Below, piece by piece: positions 19,116 through 26,908 of a stretch of DNA of 64,000 nucleotides. Both the position numbers and the translations under genes were made by a program. The stretch is taken from contig JAQEDR010000003.1 of the NCBI GenBank assembly GCA_027669155.1, positions 1 to 64,000 on the forward strand. Direction: 5' to 3'. Source of the DNA: Peptoniphilaceae bacterium AM52-5BH. GTDB taxonomy: Bacteria > Bacillota > Clostridia > Tissierellales > Peptoniphilaceae. The stretch's first letter is position 1, and each line of letters begins with the position of its first letter. The notes under the pieces are model-generated. The model saw only the letters and a program-made list of their open reading frames with translations, searched no databases and was not told the DNA's origin.

Positions 19116-19589
19116 ATGAAAGTCAAAAAGTATTTTTCTTATCTTTTAATCATCCTATCCTTGATTTTTACATCTTGTAGGCTCACGAATGATAAGGATG
19201 TTAAGATAAGTGAAGAGCTAATAGAAGAAAATATAGAAGGAAAAGAAAAGAGCCTAGATGAGGATGGGTCCTATTATAGCTTGGAGGATGTTTCCTCATA
19301 TCTTGTAGAATTTAAACATCTTCCCCCAAACTACATCACCAAGAAGGAGGCTATGGATTTAGGTTGGTCTCCCAAGGATGGAAATTTGTGGGAAGTTACG
19401 GACAAAGCTGTAATTGGTGGGGATTATTTTGGAAACTTCGAAGGAAATCTCCCAGAAGCTGATTATAGGGAGGCTGACGTTAACTACAAGGGTGGAAGAC
19501 GAGGAGCCGAGAGAATAATTTTCGATGAAGATATAAATATCTACTACACCAAGGACCATTACGAGACATTTGAAAGGATAAATCCATGA
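19116..19589 (+). CDS. Barnase-family ribonuclease with lipoprotein signal
   Basis: A 157-residue protein whose residues 55-157 align well with barnase: HLPPNYITKKEAMDLGW, KAVIGGDYFGN, READVNYKGG, ERIIFDEDINIYYTKDHYETF. The catalytic set is intact: Glu119 (general base), Arg133 and His148. The N-terminus is a signal peptide with a lipobox (LIFTSC, Cys21), so the enzyme would be exported and lipid-anchored rather than freely secreted. The gene directly after it encodes a barstar-like inhibitor and overlaps by four bases. It could act in competition with other cells or in nutrient scavenging. Confidence 0.93.
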   Translation: MKVKKYFSYLLIILSLIFTSCRLTNDKDVKISEELIEENIEGKEKSLDEDGSYYSLEDVSSYLVEFKHLPPNYITKKEAMDLGWSPKDGNLWEVTDKAVIGGDYFGNFEGNLPEADYREADVNYKGGRRGAERIIFDEDINIYYTKDHYETFERINP

Positions 19590-19840
19590 TTAATATTGAT
19601 GCGAATTTGTTTACGAATAAGGAAAGATTCTACGAGATTTTAAATGAGAACTTTGATTTTGATTATAAGGTGGAAAACCTGGATGCCCTTTTCGACCAGC
19701 TAATTTATGTCGATGCTTCTTTTAGAATAATCAATTACAAGAAGATTTTCACAAACCTCGGCGACTATGGGGATAAGTTGATGCGTGTTTTCCTCGATGG
19801 GGTTAAGATGTACGATTTGGATATAGATTTTATTAGTTGA
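19586..19840 (+). CDS. Barstar-family ribonuclease inhibitor
   Basis: An 84-residue protein with the barstar signature VENLDALFDQL (residues 29-39); Asp33 and Asp37 match barstar Asp35 and Asp39, which fill the barnase active site. Length is close to barstar (about 90). The overlap with the ribonuclease stop (ATGA) means the inhibitor is made with the enzyme and protects the cytoplasm before export. No signal peptide. Homology is recognisable but distant outside the central helix. Confidence 0.9.
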   Translation: MINIDANLFTNKERFYEILNENFDFDYKVENLDALFDQLIYVDASFRIINYKKIFTNLGDYGDKLMRVFLDGVKMYDLDIDFIS

Positions 19841-19846
19841 GGGCTT

Positions 19847-20197
19847 ATGACTTACAGGACAAAACAAGAAGAAATCAGAGATTTTATTGCCTTGGAGATT
19901 ATTTCAGGAAAACTCAAGGATGGCGATAAGCTTTATGCTAAGAAGTTTTTTACAAACAAGTTTAAGGTGAATCCAAGCTACGTAGACCTTGCAATATCTA
20001 GCATGATTAGGGCAGGTTTCGTCTTTGAAGCTATTGATTATTATTATATTATTGCAAATGATGATATTATAAGAAGGCTTAAGGATGAGTTTTCCAATAG
20101 ATTTATCAATGAATTCTTAGATAATATGAACTCGCTTGGTCTTGATTACGATAAGGCCCTAAGGCTTTTGGAAATGAGAGGTATGGCCAATGGATAA
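19847..20197 (+). CDS. GntR family (YtrA-like) transcriptional regulator
   Basis: A 116-residue protein with an N-terminal winged helix of GntR type (EIRDFIALEIISGKLKDGDKLYAKKFFTNKFKVNPSYVDLAISSMIRAGFV) and a short helical tail, the size of YtrA-subfamily regulators. In that subfamily the regulator is encoded with the ABC transporter that it represses; here an ABC ATPase and a permease follow with 8- and 4-base overlaps. Likely effector: a cell-envelope-active compound (inference). Confidence 0.85.
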   Translation: MTYRTKQEEIRDFIALEIISGKLKDGDKLYAKKFFTNKFKVNPSYVDLAISSMIRAGFVFEAIDYYYIIANDDIIRRLKDEFSNRFINEFLDNMNSLGLDYDKALRLLEMRGMANG

Positions 20198-20891
20198 GAT
20201 TATTACAATTGATAATTTAACAAAAAAATACAAGGATACTCTCGCTATTGATGATTTAAGTCTAGAAATTGAAAAGGGCAAGGTCGTGGGCCTCTTAGGT
20301 CCTAATGGATCTGGTAAGTCGACCCTCATTAAGCTTATAGTAGGTCTTTTGAGGAAGGATTCTGGAAAGATTTTAATTGATGGGAAAAGTCCAGGCTTAG
20401 CTACTAAGTCTATAATTTCATATCTGCCAGATTCTTATTATCTTTATGAGAAGCTTACTGTAAGAGATACTATTGATATGTACGGAGATTTCTACAAGGA
20501 TTTTGACAAGAGGCAAAGTGATAAGCTCCTTGATTATCTGAGCATTCCTCGTGATAAGATGACCAAGGATTTGTCCAAAGGTCTTAGGGAAAGGCTTCTT
20601 ATTAGCCTTAATTTATCGAGAGATGCTGATATTTTTATAATGGATGAGCCAGTAGATGGGGTAGATCCTGTCGCTAAACAGGCGGTAATCGATATGATTA
20701 TAGAAAAGATGGCGAAAGATAAGACTTTTATTATAACGACCCACCAGATAGGCGATTTGGAAAATCTCTTCGAGGATGTCATCTTTCTAGATAAGGGAAA
20801 GGTCCTTATGCATAAGGATGCGATTGAGATTAGAGAAGAAAACATGATGGAAATTTCTGATTATTACAAGGAAGTGTATGGCTTATTATGA
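20190..20891 (+). CDS. ABC transporter ATP-binding protein
   Basis: A 233-residue ABC ATPase. Walker A is GPNGSGKSTLIK (about 35-46), the signature is LSKGLRERLLISLNLS (about 127-142, LSKGL variant), Walker B is IFIMDEPVDGVDP and the switch histidine is in ITTHQIGDLENLFED. The layout fits the exporters of the YtrB/bacitracin-type group. Encoded between its GntR regulator and its permease. Confidence 0.92.
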   Translation: MDKIITIDNLTKKYKDTLAIDDLSLEIEKGKVVGLLGPNGSGKSTLIKLIVGLLRKDSGKILIDGKSPGLATKSIISYLPDSYYLYEKLTVRDTIDMYGDFYKDFDKRQSDKLLDYLSIPRDKMTKDLSKGLRERLLISLNLSRDADIFIMDEPVDGVDPVAKQAVIDMIIEKMAKDKTFIITTHQIGDLENLFEDVIFLDKGKVLMHKDAIEIREENMMEISDYYKEVYGLL

Positions 20892-21622
20892 GAAACTTTA
20901 TCAAATACGATTTAAAAACTAACAAGACCTATATTTTTACTATCTTATTGATCCAACTTGTAATCATGCTTTCCATAATCCTTGTCAAATCCCTTGGAGG
21001 CCTAAGCTATTTTTTGAGAAATAGGCTTATAACAGATATATTATTTATATCAAGTATAATATTTTTTGTAGGAGTGAATTTGATTTTTGTAATTAACTTC
21101 CTTTACAAGGATTATTTCACGCAAAGAGCTAGGCTTACCTTTAGTCTGCCAATTACTACGAGTACCTTCCTTTTGGCGAAGATTTTAGGTCTTGTAGCCT
21201 TCTATCTAATAAGCGGGCTTATTTTTACTATGAGCCTATATCTTTTAGGCTACAATATAGGAGGAGATTTCATATACTATATAGTCTTTGGTCTATTAGT
21301 AGATATATTGCTAGGCCAAGTTTTGAATTTGAATATGGCAAGGACTCGCTTTACTGGAAGAGTGTCTTGGATTTTCATGATTATCAACTTAACTTTGATA
21401 ATAATACCAGCCATAATCATAACCCAGTTTTCGGCTCTTGTACTCGTAAATGGAACGCTTGTAAGATATCCTGGTATGGGGCTTGCCTTTATCTTTCCCT
21501 TTGCTATTGGAGAGGGAGGCCTTTACAAGATAATCACTCCCCTAGTTTATTATGTCCTAGTGAATGTAATATTGTTTTTTGTAAACAAAAGATACATCGA
21601 TCAGAAGCTAGATTTATCATAG
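20888..21622 (+). CDS. ABC transporter permease
   Basis: A 244-residue membrane protein with about six predicted helices (for example 15-34, 51-70, 95-115, 128-145, 155-180 and 215-233). TQRARLTFSLPITTSTFLLAKILG near residue 78 is typical of ABC-2 type permeases in GntR-linked cassettes. Overlaps the ATPase gene by four bases; partner of that ATPase. Confidence 0.85.
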   Translation: MRNFIKYDLKTNKTYIFTILLIQLVIMLSIILVKSLGGLSYFLRNRLITDILFISSIIFFVGVNLIFVINFLYKDYFTQRARLTFSLPITTSTFLLAKILGLVAFYLISGLIFTMSLYLLGYNIGGDFIYYIVFGLLVDILLGQVLNLNMARTRFTGRVSWIFMIINLTLIIIPAIIITQFSALVLVNGTLVRYPGMGLAFIFPFAIGEGGLYKIITPLVYYVLVNVILFFVNKRYIDQKLDLS

Positions 21623-21631
21623 GAGGATCTT

Positions 21632-22372
21632 ATGGAAGAAATTAATAAAGTTAAAGAATTAATCAAAGATTCTAATAATATAGTGTTTTTTGGAGGAGCT
21701 GGAGTGTCGACAGCATCCGGTGTGCCTGACTTTAGATCAGCTACAGGCCTTTACAATAGGGAAAATGACTCCAAGTATTCACCTGAATATATGCTAAGCC
21801 ATGAGTTTTTCGTAGACCATCCAGATGAGTTTATGACTTATTGTAAAAACAATCTCATGCTTGAAGGTATAAAGCCAAACAAGGCCCACCTTGCTCTTGC
21901 AAAGCTTGAGAAAATGGGTAAGCTTAAGGGAGTTATCACCCAAAATATAGACAGCCTCCACCAAGAAGCAGGAAGTAAAAATGTAATCGAACTTCACGGC
22001 AATCTCCGTGATTATTATTGCACCAAGTGCGGCAAAAGCTTCGACCTTTCCTATGTAAAAGGCTTTGCTGATGTGGCAACTTGTGATGCTTGTGGTGGAA
22101 TTGTCCGCCCTGATATTGTCCTTTACGGCGAGGGTCTTGACCAGAATAATATTAGCTATGCAGTTAATCTTATAGCTAATGCCGATATCCTAATTGTAGG
22201 AGGGACCTCCTTAGTAGTCTATCCTGCGGCAGGACTTTTGGATTTCTATAATGGCAAGAAGCTTGTTTTGATCAACAAGGACCCAACCAGCAGGGATGCT
22301 AGGGCAGATTATGTGATAAAAGGAGATATATCCAAGATTATGGATGAGTTAGTTGAGGGCTTAGATGAATAA
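21632..22372 (+). CDS. cobB: NAD-dependent protein deacetylase, sirtuin (SIR2/CobB)
   Basis: A 246-residue class U or bacterial sirtuin. GGAGVSTASGVPDFRS (about 20-35) forms the NAD pocket; TQNIDSLHQEAG (about 105) holds the catalytic region with ELHG following; a four-cysteine zinc site is C-x2-C ... C-x2-C (YCTKCGKSF and CDACGG). It removes acyl groups from lysines using NAD. Start supported by AGGAGG. Overlaps the small zinc-ribbon gene by eight bases. Confidence 0.93.
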   Translation: MEEINKVKELIKDSNNIVFFGGAGVSTASGVPDFRSATGLYNRENDSKYSPEYMLSHEFFVDHPDEFMTYCKNNLMLEGIKPNKAHLALAKLEKMGKLKGVITQNIDSLHQEAGSKNVIELHGNLRDYYCTKCGKSFDLSYVKGFADVATCDACGGIVRPDIVLYGEGLDQNNISYAVNLIANADILIVGGTSLVVYPAAGLLDFYNGKKLVLINKDPTSRDARADYVIKGDISKIMDELVEGLDE

Positions 22373-22736
22373 TAGAGCAGGAATTGATGAATACGGAATA
22401 TTTTTGATTTGGGCAGGGATTATCCTTAGCGTAATATCCTATTTTGCCAAGTCTTCTGTCCTAAGTGGACTTTCCATGCTTTTGGTAGCTTATGCTCTTT
22501 TTAGGGTTTTATCTACCAACAAGTACAAGAGAGTAGCGGAGAATAGGAAGTTTAAGGAGAAATTCATTGATCCAATCAAAAGCGAAGTAAAAACACAGAA
22601 GAAAAATAAGAAGGACAAGGACTTTAAGTATATCAAGTGCCCATCTTGCAAGCAGGAGCTTAGGATTCCCAAGCATAAGGGTAAGATTAAGGTCAAATGT
22701 CCGAAATGTAAACACAAATTTGATGCTAGAAGTTAA
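22365..22736 (+). CDS. Small membrane protein with C-terminal zinc ribbon
   Basis: A 123-residue protein. Two closely spaced membrane helices (about 12-30 and 33-50) lead to a basic linker and a zinc ribbon: C-x2-C (KCPSCKQELRIP) and C-x2-C (KCPKCKHKF) at residues 88-118. The ribbon resembles the MJ0042/zf-ribbon type found on membrane or regulatory proteins. Function unknown. It overlaps the sirtuin gene, so they share a transcript; the terminator stem begins inside its last codons. Confidence 0.75.
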   Translation: MNNRAGIDEYGIFLIWAGIILSVISYFAKSSVLSGLSMLLVAYALFRVLSTNKYKRVAENRKFKEKFIDPIKSEVKTQKKNKKDKDFKYIKCPSCKQELRIPKHKGKIKVKCPKCKHKFDARS

Positions 22737-22753
22737 TTTTAGCATCTTTTTTT
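22722..22753 (+). terminator. Terminator overlapping the zinc-ribbon gene end
   Basis: GATGCTA (22722-22728) pairs with TAGCATC (22740-22746), followed by seven T. The stop codon of the gene lies in the loop. Confidence 0.85.
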
Positions 22754-22794
22754 AGAATTTATTGATAATATTGACATCGTTTTACAAAAGAACA

Positions 22795-22875
22795 GGAAAT
22801 ACTAGTAAAAATCGTAAATCCTTGGATAACTTTCGTTTGTCCAAGGAATATAAAAATTCTTATTTACTATTTTCC
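22795..22875 (+). other. Long imperfect hairpin between genes
   Basis: Three nested stems share one axis: GGAAA/TTTCC (22795/22871), TAGTAAA/TTTACTA (22803/22863) and TCCTTGGA/TCCAAGGA (22819/22840) with a 13-base loop. It lies 100 bp before the cofE-like gene, upstream of that gene's promoter and beyond the previous terminator. It could be a small RNA or a decayed inverted-repeat element. Confidence 0.5.
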
Positions 22876-22924
22876 TTTACTAGAAAAACCTTGAAAGTAA
22901 GGCGAAATTCTTTATTAGGCTGTA

Positions 22925-22953
22925 TTGTAATGGATATTTAATTATTGTATAAT
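22925..22953 (+). promoter_or_regulatory. Promoter of the cofE-like gene
   Basis: TTGTAA (22925-22930), 17-bp spacer, TATAAT (22948-22953), 23 bp before the start codon; AAAGGGG serves as ribosome-binding site. Confidence 0.75.
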
Positions 22954-22975
22954 CCAAACGAAAGGGGATTAAAAT

Positions 22976-24157
22976 ATGGAAAGAATAATTGGAACAGTAT
23001 CAATGGGACTTAGAGCCCCAATAATTAAAGAAGGCGACGATCTAGTTACTACAGTTTTCAATGTAGTAAAAAAGGCAAGTGATAAGAAAGATATCACTCT
23101 TCGTGATAAGGATGTAGTCTGCATCACAGAATCTCTTGTAGCTCGTGCCCAAGGAAACTACGTAACAATAGAACAAATCGCAGAAGATGTCAACAAGAAG
23201 TTCGACGGAGATGAGCTAGCAATCCTATTTCCAATCCTAAGCAGAAATAGATTCTCAATTCTCTTGAAGGCCTTTGCCCTAACAGGTAAGAAACTTCACA
23301 TCTGCCTATCCTACCCACAAGATGAAGTAGGAAACTGGCTAATAGATGAGATGGACCTCTTTAACTCTGACGTAAACCCTTACCAAGACGTACTCGATAT
23401 GGATGAGTACAAGAAGCTTGCAGGAGATTACAAACACGAGTTTACTGGCATCTCTTACCCAGACTTCTACAAGGAAATCGCACCAAATTCAGAAATTCAT
23501 TTTCTAAATAATCCTGTAGACGCTCTCAAATTCACAGACCAAGTTCTAGTATCTTCAATTCACACAAGAAATCTTGTCAAAAGACAACTTGAAGAAAATG
23601 GAGCCAAAAAAGTCCTAAAACTTGACGAGATAATGACCGAATCAATCGACGGATCTGGCTTTAACAAAGATTATGGTCTTTTAGGATCCAACCTATCTAC
23701 TGACAATAAGGTTAAACTCTTCCCTAGAGATGGACAAAGCTTTGTAGATAGCCTACAAAAAAGACTAATAGACGAATTTGGTAAGCAAATCGAAGTTATG
23801 ATTTACGGTGATGGAGCCTTCAAAGATCCTGTAGGAAAAATTTGGGAGCTTGCTGATCCAGTTGTTTCCCCAGCATTCACAGATGGCCTAGTGGGTACAC
23901 CTAACGAAATCAAAATCAAATATATAGCCGACACAGAACTAGAAGAGCTTTCTGGCGAAGAAAGAGATAAGGCTATGAGAGAAAAAATCACCCACAAGGC
24001 TGATAAGTTGATTGGAAAAAACGAAACACTCGGTACAACTCCAAGACAAATCACAGATCTTCTAGGCTCTCTCTGCGACCTAACAAGTGGTTCAGGAGAT
24101 AAGGGAACACCAATCATCCTAATCCAAGGATATTTCGACAACTATTCAGATAATTAA
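22976..24157 (+). CDS. CofE-like F420-0:gamma-glutamyl ligase family protein
   Basis: A 393-residue protein of the coenzyme F420-0:L-glutamate ligase (CofE/FbiB) family, in the longer form seen in Firmicutes. It has an N-terminal KDVVCITESLVARAQGN segment, the ILSRNRFSILLKAFA block, DGAFKDPVGKIWELADPVVSPAFTDGL and a C-terminal GTTPRQITDLLGSLCDLTSGSGDKGTP region (described in pieces). F420 itself is not known from this group of bacteria, so the substrate is probably another compound that receives glutamate; family function is not settled. Highly expressed-type codons and a strong promoter suggest importance. Confidence 0.78.
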   Translation: MERIIGTVSMGLRAPIIKEGDDLVTTVFNVVKKASDKKDITLRDKDVVCITESLVARAQGNYVTIEQIAEDVNKKFDGDELAILFPILSRNRFSILLKAFALTGKKLHICLSYPQDEVGNWLIDEMDLFNSDVNPYQDVLDMDEYKKLAGDYKHEFTGISYPDFYKEIAPNSEIHFLNNPVDALKFTDQVLVSSIHTRNLVKRQLEENGAKKVLKLDEIMTESIDGSGFNKDYGLLGSNLSTDNKVKLFPRDGQSFVDSLQKRLIDEFGKQIEVMIYGDGAFKDPVGKIWELADPVVSPAFTDGLVGTPNEIKIKYIADTELEELSGEERDKAMREKITHKADKLIGKNETLGTTPRQITDLLGSLCDLTSGSGDKGTPIILIQGYFDNYSDN

Positions 24158-24168
24158 AGGAGATAAAA

Positions 24169-25125
24169 TTGCAAGCTGATCCTTGCCCACAAGAAAGAAA
24201 ACGCAAGTATTCCATAAACTCCTATCTTGAAGATAGGAACAGGAGAATATACAACCACGACCCTATGAGCAAGCAAAAGAGGATATTTTTAATGAGTTTC
24301 GCAGCTATTTTTATGGCCTGCGGAACCCACTTTTTCAAATATCCTAACAGCTTCGTTATAGGAGGAGTCGAGGGAATGAGTATCATAGCGAGTATGTTTG
24401 TGCCCTTTACTAGACCCCAACTTACCTTGTTTATCAACCTAACCCTCCTTGCTATTGCATTTTTTGTCTTGGGAAAGAAATTTACCCTAAGGACCGGCTA
24501 CGTTGCAATCCTTAACTCCCTAGCAGCCCTAGCCCTAGATAAGCTTATCCCAATAGATGGGACCCTTACCGATAACACCATGCTCGAGCTGTTTTTCACT
24601 CTCATAATGAGTTCGGTTGGATCTGCTATCTTGTTTAACATAGCAGCAAGCTCCGGTGGAACTGATATCATCGCAATGATTGTCAAAAAATATACCCACC
24701 TTGAAGTAGGTAAGTCGCTTCTTTTCGTAGATTCGCTCTTTACCTTTGCTTCAATTTGGGTATTTGGCATAGAGATTGGACTATTTTCTATCTTCGGTCT
24801 CCTTGTCAAGGGACTTTGTGTAGATATAATTATTTCATCTATGAATCAGGCCAAGATGTTTATAATCATAACATCAAAGACCGAGGAAGTAGGATCGTTC
24901 ATAAAAGATGACCTAAACAGGTCTGCTACAGTGATTAATGCCAAGGGCCTTTATATGGGAAGGGATTTTACAGTCTATCTATGCACTACAAGCAAGATGG
25001 AAGCGCCTAAGTTTAGGATATTTATCAAAAATATCGACCCAAAGGCCTTTATAACAGTCCTTAACACATCGACAGTTATGGGAAAGGGCTGGTATCAAAC
25101 AGACGAATTATCTGACAATAACTAA
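24169..25125 (+). CDS. YitT family membrane protein (DUF2179 C-terminal domain)
   Basis: A 318-residue protein starting at TTG (24169) after AAAGGAG. A hydrophilic N-terminal ~35 residues precedes five or six membrane helices (about 38-55, 62-80, 85-105, 115-135, 145-165, 180-215), with GGVEGMSIIASM and AASSGGTDIIAMIVKKYT, typical YitT blocks. Residues 225-315 form the DUF2179 domain (KTEEVGSFIKDDLNRSATVINAKGLY). Function unknown; members are often called putative transporters. Eleven bases after the cofE-like gene, so probably co-transcribed. Confidence 0.85.
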   Translation: MQADPCPQERKRKYSINSYLEDRNRRIYNHDPMSKQKRIFLMSFAAIFMACGTHFFKYPNSFVIGGVEGMSIIASMFVPFTRPQLTLFINLTLLAIAFFVLGKKFTLRTGYVAILNSLAALALDKLIPIDGTLTDNTMLELFFTLIMSSVGSAILFNIAASSGGTDIIAMIVKKYTHLEVGKSLLFVDSLFTFASIWVFGIEIGLFSIFGLLVKGLCVDIIISSMNQAKMFIIITSKTEEVGSFIKDDLNRSATVINAKGLYMGRDFTVYLCTTSKMEAPKFRIFIKNIDPKAFITVLNTSTVMGKGWYQTDELSDNN

Positions 25126-25272
25126 GAGCCTTTGGCTTTTGAAATATTTCAGTCTAGGGTTTTATAGTTTAAAGATAATAGCTTTAGATTTCTCTATAGG
25201 AGATTATAATTTAGAGAATGGATAAGGAATAATAGAATTGTCCACACATTTAAGAGCCTTTGGCTCTTTTTT
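25121..25272 (+). other. Two matching terminator hairpins flanking a possible small RNA
   Basis: The hairpin AGAGCC-TTT-GGCT(C)T occurs twice, at 25125-25140 and 25253-25271. The second (AAGAGCC/GGCTCTT, then six T) is a good terminator. Between them is a TATAAT at 25205-25210, so a transcript of roughly 55-60 bases ending at the second hairpin is possible. The first hairpin ends the YitT transcript. No open reading frame is present. Confidence 0.45.
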
Positions 25273-25360
25273 CTTTCTAGAAAGCTTGTTAAAATATGTG
25301 AGAAATTTGAGTATTGAATCTTTTAAGTGTAAGATATAAATAAGAGATTGTGGGGGAAAT

Positions 25361-26191
25361 ATGAGAAAGTATAGGAAAATCCTCCTCGGTCTAACCCTTA
25401 GCTTATCGCTTATTTTTTTGTCTGCGCAAATTTCTCTAGCTGATGAAGAAAGCTCAGAAAATCCTGTAAAAACAGAAACTAGCGAAAATCAGGGTGAGTC
25501 CGGTGGAGAAAAAGATAAATTAATAATTACAGAAGAGCCAGCGCAAAGTACTAAGCCTCCTACTGAGTCAGAGGGAGAGTCCGAGCCTGAAACAAATGAG
25601 GCTTATAGCAATAGAGGGCAGGAAAAAGAAGAAAGTCCAGAAGAAAAACCAGCAGAGGTAAACAAGAAAGAAGAAGACAAAGAGGAAAAAGCAAAAAATC
25701 CTACTCCTGCTAAGGAAGTGAGTCCTCCTTCAAAGGACAGTGCCGACAAGGTTAATGATAAAGAAAAGTCTGAGAAAAAAGATACAAAAAAACTTGAGAA
25801 AAAGCTAGAGACAAGCGAAAAATCAAAGGTAGAAGTAAGGACAGATAAAGCCCAAAATACAAAATCTGTAGATAAAGATTCTGATACAAAAACAGATGAA
25901 AAGGCAAGGACTAGAAAAGATCAAGACGAGCCTTACATAGAAAATTCAAATCAAGGAACAGAGACTAACACTTATTTAGAAAAGCAAAAAAATGAAACTC
26001 TAGTTCTTGAAGTCGGTCCAAATGATAATAAGGATAAGAATAAAGAGATAAATCTTAAGACTAGGGCCGAGCTAAAGGATGAGGGCGCCAATGCAGATAG
26101 GATTTATATCCATCTAGTAGGTGTATTTGCCCTAGCACTGATGGCTGTGATTTTGATAAAAGTCATTAAGACCAAGAAGAAAGAAGCATAA
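25361..26191 (+). CDS. Signal-peptide-bearing, Lys/Glu-rich surface protein
   Basis: A 276-residue protein. Signal peptide 1-28 (KILLGLTLSLSLIFLSAQISLA), then about 210 residues of low-complexity, highly charged sequence rich in Lys, Glu, Ser, Thr and Pro, and a C-terminal membrane helix (about 249-268) with a KTKKKEA tail. It has the plan of a wall-anchored protein but no recognisable LPXTG-like motif before the helix, so it is probably membrane-held, with the charged part crossing the wall. Not recognised further. Monocistronic between two terminators. Confidence 0.7.
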   Translation: MRKYRKILLGLTLSLSLIFLSAQISLADEESSENPVKTETSENQGESGGEKDKLIITEEPAQSTKPPTESEGESEPETNEAYSNRGQEKEESPEEKPAEVNKKEEDKEEKAKNPTPAKEVSPPSKDSADKVNDKEKSEKKDTKKLEKKLETSEKSKVEVRTDKAQNTKSVDKDSDTKTDEKARTRKDQDEPYIENSNQGTETNTYLEKQKNETLVLEVGPNDNKDKNKEINLKTRAELKDEGANADRIYIHLVGVFALALMAVILIKVIKTKKKEA

Positions 26192-26195
26192 AATT

Positions 26196-26226
26196 ACTCC
26201 AAGCTCAATGAGACTTGGAGTTTTTC
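26196..26226 (+). terminator. Terminator of the surface-protein gene
   Basis: ACTCCAAG (26196-26203) pairs with CTTGGAGT (26214-26221), then T-rich sequence, four bases after the stop. Confidence 0.88.
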
Positions 26227-26260
26227 TATGCCTACTATTATTTGTCTATGTAAAAATTTC

Positions 26261-26284
26261 ATAATAAAAGAGGGCTAGGCCCTC
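26261..26284 (-). terminator. Terminator of rubredoxin 1
   Basis: On the minus strand GAGGGC (26284-26279) pairs with GCCCTC (26275-26270) with loop CTA, followed by TTTTATTAT. Confidence 0.82.
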
Positions 26285-26303
26285 CTTAATTTAACTTATC
26301 TTT

Positions 26304-26459
26304 TTATTGAGCTTCGAACATATCTTTGCCAGCTCCACAAACTGGGCAAACCCAATCTTCTGGAAGTTGGTCGAATTCTGTTCCTGCTTCGATACCGTTG
26401 TCTACATCACCTTCAGCTGGATCATAGATATATCCGCATGCTGTACATACATATTTCAT
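26304..26459 (-). CDS. Rubredoxin 1
   Basis: A 51-residue rubredoxin ([18 protein letters not shown]...). Two C-x2-C-G-Y/C-x2-C-G knuckles, YVCTACGY (4-10) and WVCPVCG (36-42), bind one iron. It carries single electrons between flavoproteins and oxygen- or peroxide-reducing enzymes. A likely donor is the rubredoxin reductase-like protein at 1498-2679. Ribosome-binding site AAAGGAGA. An extended -10 box, TGGTATAAT, stands at 26503-26495 on the minus strand. Nearly identical to the next rubredoxin. Confidence 0.95.
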   Translation of the reverse strand: MKYVCTACGYIYDPAEGDVDNGIEAGTEFDQLPEDWVCPVCGAGKDMFEAQ

Positions 26460-26494
26460 ATTAGAATATCTCCTTTCATTCAAATTCCTCTTAC

Positions 26495-26503
26495 ATTATA
26501 CCA
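26495..26503 (-). promoter_or_regulatory. Extended -10 promoter of rubredoxin 1
   Basis: TGGTATAAT read on the minus strand, 36 bp upstream of the start. The identical nine bases precede rubredoxin 2, so each copy has its own promoter. Confidence 0.6.
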
Positions 26504-26582
26504 TGTTTTGAAGAAAATAACATCGTTTTCTTAAGTCGGATCTTCTAGTTTATATTATACTAACCTTAAAAATAGGCTTAAG

Positions 26583-26610
26583 AAAAGGGAAACACTAGGC
26601 TTCCCTTTTT
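26583..26610 (-). terminator. Terminator of rubredoxin 2
   Basis: AAAAGGGAA (26583-26591) pairs with TTCCCTTTT (26601-26609); it lies directly after the stop on the minus strand and is followed there by TTTTCTT. Confidence 0.75.
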
Positions 26611-26614
26611 ATCT

Positions 26615-26773
26615 TTATTCTTGAGCTTCGAACATGTCTTTGCCAACACCACAAACTGGGCAAACCCAATCTTCTGGTAGTTGATCAAATTCTGTACCTG
26701 CTTCGATACCGTTGTCTACATCTCCTTCAGCTGGATCATAAATGTATCCACATGCTGTACATACGTATTTCAT
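26615..26773 (-). CDS. Rubredoxin 2
   Basis: A 52-residue rubredoxin that differs from rubredoxin 1 only at one internal residue (CGVGKD against CGAGKD) and one extra C-terminal Glu. The nucleotide sequence differs at many third positions, so this is an older tandem duplication kept under protein-level selection, or homogenised. Both iron-binding C-x2-C pairs are intact. Own ribosome-binding site, extended -10 promoter (26817-26809) and terminator. Confidence 0.95.
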   Translation of the reverse strand: MKYVCTACGYIYDPAEGDVDNGIEAGTEFDQLPEDWVCPVCGVGKDMFEAQE

Positions 26774-26808
26774 ATTAGAATGTCTCCTTTCATTCGTTTT
26801 ATGTTTAT

Positions 26809-26817
26809 ATTATACCA
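26809..26817 (-). promoter_or_regulatory. Extended -10 promoter of rubredoxin 2
   Basis: TGGTATAAT on the minus strand, 36 bp before the start, identical in sequence and distance to that of rubredoxin 1. Confidence 0.6.
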
Positions 26818-26908
26818 CTATTTGGAAATTTTAAACATTGTTTATGAATCCTTCTGCTAGAAGAATACTTTTTGGACTTTTGGGTATTAAAAATATAGGG
26901 AGAGCAAA

